Positions 57,311-64,000 of a stretch of 64,000 nucleotides of DNA are shown here, one piece after another. Origin of the DNA: Emergomyces orientalis (taxonomy: Eukaryota > Ascomycota > Eurotiomycetes > Onygenales > Ajellomycetaceae). Position 1 is the first letter of the stretch. The number at the start of each line of letters is the position of its first letter. The position numbers and the translations under genes are program-made. The notes below the pieces were generated by a model. It had not been told where the DNA came from. It was given only the letters and a program-made list of their open reading frames with translations, and made no database searches. The stretch spans positions 992,001-1,056,000 of the forward strand of contig MOWL01000046.1 of assembly GCA_002110485.1 (NCBI GenBank), written 5' to 3'.

Positions 57311-58400
57311 TAATAATGTTCCAACATTCCTCGCCTTGCCTCTGGAGATTCACAGGATCATCTTTCAAAACATTTCCCAATCTGTCAGGATACACCAAAA
57401 AGGGGGCGGAGCGGAACATCTCGCGATTTTACAGGTGTGCCGCCAAATCTACCACGAAGCTGTACCGTTCGTTCTCTCCAATGTACTCGTCTTCTGCGAT
57501 GGGAACGCGGAGGTGATCGATACTCTTACCAGGATGAGCCCTACACAAATCACACAACTTCGAAACATGCTAGTCCACCATTGCCCCGTGGGATTCAATT
57601 TATTTCCGGGTTCCAGCAATTCACAGCCAAATGAAAAAGGTGGAACCCCCCAAAAGGGTCATGGTTCGAATGAGAGCAACGCCGCCGATTCATCCGATTC
57701 TGAGGACGACGAGAATGATAGTGTCCGATACTTCCATCTCGGTGCGGTTCTCGCTTTATTCCAGGGCCTGCAGCTCGACCTTCTTGAAGTCTTTACCGTG
57801 ATAAGCGGAGGGCCGTACTCAGGTTACCAAACTACGGACTGCTTCGGGTCCCTACTTGAGGCTGATGGCTACCGGCAGCTTTGGATGAGAGCGGCTGGAG
57901 GCGATGGAGACGCGTGGCTTGACATACCGTCTACTTGGAAATGGAAGGACACTATTATGGCCAAGTTCAAGCCACATAATGGGTGGATAGTCCGGATCAA
58001 GCTTCCCGGTTATGAATGGGAAGCGTTTCAGAGATCTGATAAATCTGATGGCCTGTGGAACAGAGCTCAGGAAGCGGGATTTACATTAGTTGAAAACCCT
58101 GCCGACGATGAAACACAAAGTCAAGACGACAATAAGAGCGATGATACAGCCGACATCTTTGTGAATAGGGGTGATGCAGATTTTGCCGTCAAATTGGACG
58201 ACAACCGAGTGTTGAGATGCACTGAGCGGGATGCTGGCTGGATTGAGAGTCCTATGTTCTTCAAGAGCATGTCGGATGCCCTGAGGAAGCTTTTTAAGGA
58301 AAATAGCTGGGAGAATATTCAAGCCATGGATGGATTTGATGATGTTCTGTTGACTGTTGGAATGAAGGGGATGCTGTCTATGCAAGGAGGGATTAACTAG
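57294..58400 (+). CDS. F-box-like domain protein
   Basis: A single exon of 368 residues from the ATG at 57294 (MFTYSNNNVPTFLALPLEIH). The N-terminal segment FLALPLEIHRIIFQNI, then AILQVCRQIYHEAVPFVLSN, is the common fungal F-box-like start (LPxEIxxxIx, then LLxVCRxIYxEAxP). An acidic disordered segment follows (residues 120-145), then YFHLGAVLALFQGLQLDLLE, which fits the usual description of locus-specific fungal F-box relatives. F-box proteins recruit targets to SCF ubiquitin ligases, but many proteins with this start have no proven link to SCF. The frame begins earlier at a TTG, which I rejected. Confidence 0.75.
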   Translation: MFTYSNNNVPTFLALPLEIHRIIFQNISQSVRIHQKGGGAEHLAILQVCRQIYHEAVPFVLSNVLVFCDGNAEVIDTLTRMSPTQITQLRNMLVHHCPVGFNLFPGSSNSQPNEKGGTPQKGHGSNESNAADSSDSEDDENDSVRYFHLGAVLALFQGLQLDLLEVFTVISGGPYSGYQTTDCFGSLLEADGYRQLWMRAAGGDGDAWLDIPSTWKWKDTIMAKFKPHNGWIVRIKLPGYEWEAFQRSDKSDGLWNRAQEAGFTLVENPADDETQSQDDNKSDDTADIFVNRGDADFAVKLDDNRVLRCTERDAGWIESPMFFKSMSDALRKLFKENSWENIQAMDGFDDVLLTVGMKGMLSMQGGIN

Positions 58401-59973
58401 GAGTGGATATACTTCACGACAAGAGTCCTCGCATGAAGCAAGGAATAACTATAGAAGCAGCCGCTTACTAAATATTTTTGCAGTGATACCATGCTCAAGC
58501 TCATAGCCGGATAACATTTTCATTGGTAGGGCAGTGAGAGACGATATACATTTCGGCAGATGGCGGACCAGCCTGGTTGTTATCTTTTATTATTATGCTC
58601 CTCGAAATAATCATAAGCTGCTTTCATCAATTAACGTTAGAGTAACTTAATCAAGCTTTGCACATTGAAAACCATTTAGCTTACTAGCATGGGCAAGGAA
58701 TTTTAAAACCGAAATTGTCTAAAAATAACCAACAAACTCTTCGGTGCGCCGCTTGTATTCCTTTGATTCCAACCTCCAACAAAGATATGTGCTTTCTCAG
58801 GAACTGAATATCCAATGCTAATCCCCAGTTAACTAGGATAAACCGATCGGTTTCTTTGTTGATTTTCATGCCCTCCACCTCCTTATGCCCAACCACCAAC
58901 CGTGCGACTGAGCCAACTTCTTGATTCTATCAGTTAGCTGTTCAGGTACTGTTGGCTACACGAAGAGCTGCTTCACCCAGAGGGGTTTCATAAATCTCCC
59001 AGGTACATGCCCTGGGTGTGTGTTTTGCCGTGAACCAACTTGCAACGCCCCTCAAATGGCCGAGGAAGTACTTCTTATCGCAGCTATAGGCGACTAAGGC
59101 GATACTAAGGGCAGATTCCTTTGTCGCGGTAACCCCATATTCGGGATTTATGCATGCATGTTTCAATATGCTGCCGTCATGGAAATGGGATGCAACCGCA
59201 GCACCTGGCTCCGAATCCCGCTGTGTCTTCAAGTTGGGGGAGGAGTATTTCATTTCGTGATTTGCATTCCCAGGGCGGAGAGGTACGTGAGAAAACTTTT
59301 ATACCCCGTATAATAAGGAATCAATCCTGCGGCGTTCATGTCATGTTTGTGAACATGAATTGAAGCTACTAGGTACATTTGATGTGCTGTCTTCACCTGA
59401 GATATGTTATAAGAGGCGGTAAGAGTCTGGCCCTTCCTGAGATATACGCATCATATATTGTCAGTCGACGGAGCCGCGAAAGGTAAACGAAGTTCTCGCC
59501 AACGCCAACGCCAAACCATCTATCCACCAAATAAACCCAGAGTCGTACCAATGGGGCCGAAAAATAAAAATAAACATCGCTCTCTCGAGGCTCTGTCCAC
59601 ATTGGCACGAGAGCCATGCAGGTCACTCCGTTTCATGCACAAATTTCTTTATATTGGTGTTCTAACCATATAAATGTTATGCATCATGCACCACGAAGAT
59701 CATTCTGTTATTTTGTTGGATTAACAGGGCCCAGATCTCACTTTTTTTCTGCAAGCAATATGGCCGCTTGGGGAAAGAATTCTGCTGGGGGGTATATAAT
59801 AACTCGGCGCCCCATGTCCATAATGCCCTGCTGGTCCAAGTTCAATGATCTGCCAATTCAAACTCAGTGTTGTCGATTGAAGCGCGGTCTCCCGTTCACG
59901 GATAATATCAATTAAATTCCTTTGATCTCTCCGCATCAGCCTTACTACGAGCGCGCACGGCGCCCCGGAAACA
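58401..59973. other. Intergenic with one possible small minus-strand gene
   Basis: A minus-strand frame at 59253-58942 starts at an ATG (MKYSSPNLKTQRDSEPGAAV) and reads plausibly for 103 codons (SALSIALVAYSCDKKYFLGH) but is not recognised. A TATATAAT at 59793-59800 lies 174 bp upstream of the next gene. Otherwise nothing is identified. Confidence 0.35.
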
Positions 59974-60525
59974 ATGATACGCTATTTACTTGTCGGAAGC
60001 CTTTCCCTGTCCATTCCTCTTGTAGTTGCTGTGGATGGGTGCGGCAGCGGAGGAATTAATTGCCTTGGTACCTCTCTAGGCAAAATTTCCCAAAAGCCTA
60101 CCCGACCGCTCTCGACGGTTTATATATATTCCCCCGTCACAACGATAACCTTACCCCGAAGGGATGTCACGGATACAACATATCCAACGGCAGGACTGGG
60201 ACCCCCAGTGGCCGCGACTCCCGAGACGACTCCGACGAGTTCGGTGACTGTGACAGCCCCTGCGAATCCCGCAACTCCTATGCCACATTCAACCTCCGCA
60301 ATTCCTGAAACTCCTGAAAGCCTGGAGTATCCCCCACCTCCTGCAAATCCGGAAACATCTTTCCCAACGGTCCCAACTTCAAACCCGAAGCCAAAGTACG
60401 ATATCCGACCCCAGGATGAAACTGCGCCGCAGTATGGACCCCGGCCACCGTACGAAACCGAGCCGGTTTACCGACCAAGAGCTATCCCAGCTCTTAGACG
60501 TGTGCGTCGGGCAGATAAAATTTGA
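59974..60525 (+). CDS. Secreted proline/threonine-rich protein (C-terminus uncertain)
   Basis: The ATG at 59974 gives MIRYLLVGSLSLSIPLVVAV, a signal peptide, then DGCGSGGINCLG and a Pro/Thr/Ser-rich stretch with repeats of PETP, PANP and RP-YE type. Such regions are usually O-glycosylated in fungal wall proteins. The frame ends at 60525, but the true end may differ. In another frame the same bases encode SRFTDQELSQLLDVCVGQIK, with a GTAAGT donor at 60542 and an acceptor at 60678 leading to KIVKEVKACYMSD and a stop. Separately, 60740-60874 encodes a four-Cys peptide after a good acceptor. So the C-terminal exon structure is open. Confidence 0.55.
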   Translation: MIRYLLVGSLSLSIPLVVAVDGCGSGGINCLGTSLGKISQKPTRPLSTVYIYSPVTTITLPRRDVTDTTYPTAGLGPPVAATPETTPTSSVTVTAPANPATPMPHSTSAIPETPESLEYPPPPANPETSFPTVPTSNPKPKYDIRPQDETAPQYGPRPPYETEPVYRPRAIPALRRVRRADKI

Positions 60526-60606
60526 AGCGTGGCAAACTAGAGTAAGTATTAGACCATGGTTGGCGCGCGCATCTCCCGCTCTTTCCCTCTCATACTTCCT
60601 GGCCTT

Positions 60607-60624
60607 TCTTTTTCTTTTCTTTTC

Positions 60625-60661
<37 letters not shown>

Positions 60662-60664
60662 TTG
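60607..60664 (+). repeat. (TTTTC)n repeat and T-run
   Basis: About eight TTTTC units pass into a run of about 18 T. It lies within a possible intron (60542-60678) with GTAAGT and CCAG ends. Confidence 0.85.
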
Positions 60665-60739
60665 GTATTTTTCTCCAGAAGATTGTTAAAGAAGTGAAGG
60701 CTTGCTATATGAGTGACTGACAATACCTCATAATCCAGA

Positions 60740-60874
60740 ATGGGATCTATTTTTTGCCCAGGGGGTCGTCGTTGTGATGACGGAAAGCTTTATGCTTTCC
60801 ACAGTGACGGTTGGTGTAACTTTGGGACTAATGTGCCTGCCCCGCGTCCACCTTGTAAGGATTCAGGTATCTAA
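60740..60874 (+). CDS. Possible exon or tiny gene for a four-cysteine secreted peptide
   Basis: An ATG frame of 44 codons, MGSIFCPGGRRCDDGKLYAF then HSDGWCNFGTNVPAPRPPCK and DSGI, with four Cys. The ATG follows directly on an acceptor-like CCAG with a CTGAC branch-like motif upstream, so it is more likely a last exon of the gene at 59974 than a separate gene. No signal peptide of its own. Confidence 0.3.
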   Translation: MGSIFCPGGRRCDDGKLYAFHSDGWCNFGTNVPAPRPPCKDSGI

Positions 60875-61464
60875 ATTTTGTGAGCTTGAGGGTTGGGCTT
60901 TTAAGGGTAACTAAGGGGGTGATGGGGAAGGGAGGTTAGAGAATGAGGCCGTTTTTAATACTTACTGAGCGAGTTGCGCTTATGGCGACCCTGATATGTT
61001 CGGGAACGTGTGAGCGGGCTAATCTGTTTTCATCAATTGTATCTCAGCAAATGATTTATCTTTTTGAGATGTCTCATCGATCCCTTTCCACTTGTTCTGA
61101 GCTTTTTTGTTTGTGGAGACCGTGGGAAGAGGGTAGCGCTATTTGTAAGTGGTGCTATCAAACCACTATTTCCCTCCCCCCTTATTCCCCCCCTTTTTTC
61201 TTTGAAATATGCAATAGAAGCTGTGATATAGCAGATTTGAATTAGGAGCAGCAGAAGGGAAAATTGAATAGCATGAAGGAGATATGTAAGATCATTATTC
61301 ATTTCCAAATTGTATCTCTCCAGCCTCTTTCTATCCAATCCGTTTATCTACCTGAGTAAAACAAAAAACCATCAATTCCGTAGTTCCACTCGACCTTACA
61401 CGCCATCTACGCCGTCTAAAACCCTTCTAAAGTTTCAAGCTCCACAAATGACCTTACCTCCAAC
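60875..61464. other. Intergenic, nothing recognised
   Basis: 590 bp between the secreted-protein locus and the 3' end of the alpha/beta hydrolase gene. Short open frames on both strands have no supporting features. Confidence 0.4.
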
Positions 61465-62001
61465 TCACAAATAACTCCCCTCAACTCCCATCCGCTCCCC
61501 CGCCGCTCTCCGAATAAACTCCGCCACTTTCCCAGGCCGACTAATCATCGGCGAATGCCCCGCATCTTCCAATATCTCAATCCGATCCTTTTCAATCCCC
61601 GCACCGAAAGCCATGCGAGTCTGCACATTGAAGGGGACGGCGCCGTCGAGTTTGCACATTAGATAGGAACAGGGGTAATGGCGGTAGGCTGGGTAGGTGA
61701 GAGGGGAGAAGAAGACACTGTCGTTGGGTTAGTTGTGGGGTTTCAGACCGGGTGCCAGGGGATGGAGCGGAGTGGATTTGGGGTGGGGGGGAGGAAGCGG
61801 AGCCTTACGGGCGTGGTTGTAGTTTCAGTTTACTGGACCAGAATTGCTGGGCAAGGGGCGGTAGGTCGTTGTAGAAACGGCGCGGGCCGTCGAGGGTGCG
61901 GATTAGTTCGTCCTGTCCGTGTCAACTAATATTTTATGAGTGAAGCAGAAAGGAAGAAAGGAAGAAAGGAAGAAAGAGAGAGATGCATAAAATGAATGAA
62001 G

Positions 62002-62032
<31 letters not shown>

Positions 62033-62581
62033 TACCTTCAACTCAAACCCATTCAACTCTGTGCGCTCTGGTGTCCAGAGGCCTCTGCCCACAGGCATAA
62101 CCATCCCAACAATGAACACAAGATGCACAATCCTGCCGCGATGAGAAATGTATTTTGCAGATTCTGTGTCGCCATTCATTTCTTGTGCATCTAAGTTCTT
62201 CTTCATAGCACCAGACTTAGACCCAGATTCAAAACCATCGCCTCCATCAGCCATCTCTATCACCTCACCCCCATTTCCATCACGGCTATAACCCCTCATC
62301 TCCCCATGAAACGTCTTCAATGCCTCACACCCCGCCACGGCAGCATATGAATGCATAACTACAACGACATCTTTGCCACAGTCCAACACAGCCTCGATAC
62401 CACTCTTGATGGCATCCACATCGCAGGAGAAGTCAGGAGAGGCGGGAACCATGCCGGGCGACTTGAGTGGGGTAGGGTAGACGGAGTACTCTGCCTTTTC
62501 TAGTAGAGGCGTCACAAAAGTCCAGACGGAAGGAGATTGCCAGGCGCCATGGATTAAGATGATTGTCGGCTTGGTGGACAT
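61465..62581 (-). CDS. Alpha/beta hydrolase-fold protein
   Basis: Three exons (62581-62036, 61912-61809, 61717-61465; phases 0 and 2) encode 300 residues, starting MSTKPTIILIHGAWQSPSVW, where HGAW is the oxyanion-hole motif. The nucleophile Ser is in VVVVMHSYAAVAGCEALKTF near residue 90. The catalytic His is in EDAGHSPMISRPGKVAEF near 275, with IEKDRIEILE just before it. Exon 2 encodes DELIRTLDGPRRFYNDLPPL and exon 3 starts VFFSPLTYPAYRHYPCSYLM. The nucleophile elbow lacks both usual Gly residues (HSYAA), as in plant-type and fungal AB-hydrolase-6 relatives of esterase type. Intron 1 begins GTAATA followed by a run of about 30 T on the coding strand. The substrate is unknown; it is probably a cytosolic esterase or lipase-like enzyme. 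Confidence 0.85.
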
Positions 62582-63618
62582 TGTCGATCTGAGACGATTG
62601 AGGATGGTGTAGGAGTGTGTTTGAGATGCGTTCGAAAGGACAGTTAGGGACTGCAGATAAGCTGAGGTGGGGTTTGATAGTACACTTGCTTTTCCTTGGA
62701 TGATGAACACGTTCTGTTCATGTGGAGTAATAACCCAGATAGATGGCGGAAATGTAAGAGAAGGTGGTTTATAAAGAGTCTAAAATGAAATCTTTCCCAT
62801 GTGTTCTGGCGATATACCATATGCTGTACATGGAAAAATCCTGACGAATAACACAGACCAGCCAGAGATAGAGGATAAAGAAATCTAGAAATCCAGAAGA
62901 TTCCTAGCTAATTTCTCTCTCTGAAAAGACCACAGGACAAAAAAGGGCAGGCCCCGTTTCTCATAAGGGAACCCGGCTTCAACTATAGGCCAAAAATCGA
63001 AAAGCAGCCAGGGCAGCCATATAACGGGATCAATGCATAAACAAAAGAGAAAAAGATGACAATAACACATCTTTTCGGCTTCGTACGCGACGGGGTTAGG
63101 CCAGGGGCAAGGGAGTCCAAATTAGTGCTCTGCAGCGCTGAAATTGTATGCTGCGAATGCTTGAAAAGAAGGCCGGATTTGGGAATTGCAAATTGATACT
63201 TTTTCCGACACTAGGATATTTTGCAGCTGTTGTTTTATTTTGGATCCTTATCCCGTTCCTGTCCCTCTGCTCAAGCATAGATAGTTTTCAGCTCGGAAGA
63301 GGATGTGTTTTCTTTTTCGGCGACGGCCATATTTTTGTTAATAATACAGGCTTGAGGCAATCACAAGTTAGGAAGTATACTAGTAGGGAAGTTCGAAAAA
63401 ATCGGGATCTTGGAAGACTCCATCATTGCGCTCCACACATGGCTTTTGTGCTGGCATCCTTGCCATGATGTTTTTTGTAGCAAGGCGATCGGAGTCTGGA
63501 AATAAAAGAGAATGAACGAGAATATGCATCAGCTGATAGTTATGTCAGCTGGTCAACCAAATAAATATACGAAGGCTGGGATTGTTATCCTCAAATGAAT
63601 TAAATAACTAGTACCAAT
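62582..63618. other. Upstream flank of the alpha/beta hydrolase gene, no further gene seen
   Basis: About 1 kb. The plus-strand frame at 63148-63468 has a hydrophobic segment (LILFPTLGYFAAVVLFWILI) but starts within unremarkable sequence and has no family match. I do not call it a gene. Confidence 0.35.
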
Positions 63619-63771
63619 ACTGAGTAACCGGCCCCCAGATGATTTATACGCTGCTGCTCACCTTCATTCAACCTTGAACGTTGCTTTTCGTATGGAGGTG
63701 GTGGCATGAATCTGACCAGAGGTTGGAGGTGAGCGGCAGCTTAACAATCATCCAGGGGCCGGTTACTCAGT
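63619..63771. mobile_element. Short inverted-repeat (MITE-like) element
   Basis: 153 bp with imperfect terminal inverted repeats of about 45 bp. Both ends begin ACTGAGTAACCGGCCCC; the arms then diverge (CAGATGATT against TGGATGATT, and CTGCTGCTCACC against CTGCCGCTCACC). No coding capacity. Target duplication not clear. It could be a non-autonomous DNA transposon or a foldback relic. Confidence 0.5.
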
Positions 63772-63829
63772 CTACACAGCCCACAAGCTGTATGTGTGAT
63801 TTTGAAGTGGAGGTTGGCGTATGGAATGA

Positions 63830-64000
63830 AAAATGAAACATATTGAATGCAGAGCTCTGATATTCCATTTCACCTGCAACTCATACTAATGGCTCTCCTA
63901 TCATAATCCAGCTCTCTGGCTTCAAAGAAGTCATGAATGTTGCCACACATGATTTCTTTCAGAAAAAATTTCAAATGGCTGGGCTTTCTTGACCTGATGG
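63830..64000 (-). pseudogene. Edge of an unidentified TGA-interrupted coding relic
   Basis: From the right edge the minus strand reads SHLKFFLKEIMCGNIHDFFE, ARELDYDRRAISMSCR, TGA, NGISELCIQYVSFF in one frame, very protein-like. The only stop is a TGA. The family is not recognised and the element continues past the window. Confidence 0.35.

Noticed and set aside
1..64000. CRISPR arrays, operons and bacterial-type elements
   Set aside because: No regularly spaced repeats; introns and gene families are those of a fungal nucleus.

Overview
The window is nuclear DNA of a filamentous ascomycete. Genes carry short (45-140 bp) GT-AG introns with branch-site-like CTAAC/TGAC motifs, and the proteins are typical of Eurotiomycetes (Mrc1, Sgd1, SRP14, Inp1, a UsgS-like membrane protein, a GH84 enzyme, an OTT_1508-like deaminase protein, DUF6594). 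A member of the Onygenales is my best guess. That is inference from family composition; no species is identified. All exon joins were worked out by hand from splice signals, reading phase and remembered family conservation, and none was tested against transcripts.

Positions 1-15.4 kb form a compact block of conserved genes: the 3' part of MRC1; an unrecognised, mostly disordered protein; a HAD-family hydrolase; SGD1; SRP14 (spliced, small and easily missed); INP1 for peroxisome inheritance; and a UsgS-like membrane protein. Several pairs are divergent and share promoter regions of about 410-435 bp. From 15.5 to 22.4 kb the sequence is gene-poor, with possible broken or unrecognised exons.

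Positions 22.46-32.78 kb hold a complete Ty1/copia element on the minus strand. It has LTRs, a 5-bp target duplication (TTTTC), a half-tRNA-type primer site, a polypurine tract and gag-IN-RT-RNaseH. A 5.0-kb Tad1-like LINE on the same strand has inserted in its gag, flanked by a 13-bp duplication. Both elements keep long reading frames that are broken almost only by TGA, often where the family has Trp, while Gln codons are intact and recognised natural ends are TAA/TAG. That pattern is the most unusual thing here.

Positions 32.8-47 kb are mostly relic DNA around two good genes: a secreted lysozyme-like protein (39.7-40.6 kb) and a TPR protein (44.3-45.6 kb). A decayed DUF6594 gene, a decayed kinase and a dynamin-like fragment also lie here. 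Positions 47.4-53.5 kb carry an OTT_1508-like deaminase protein, a single 5S rRNA gene and a secreted GH84 enzyme. Positions 57.2-62.6 kb carry an F-box-like protein with an overlapping uORF, a secreted proline-rich protein and an alpha/beta hydrolase. A small inverted-repeat element and another TGA-interrupted relic close the window.
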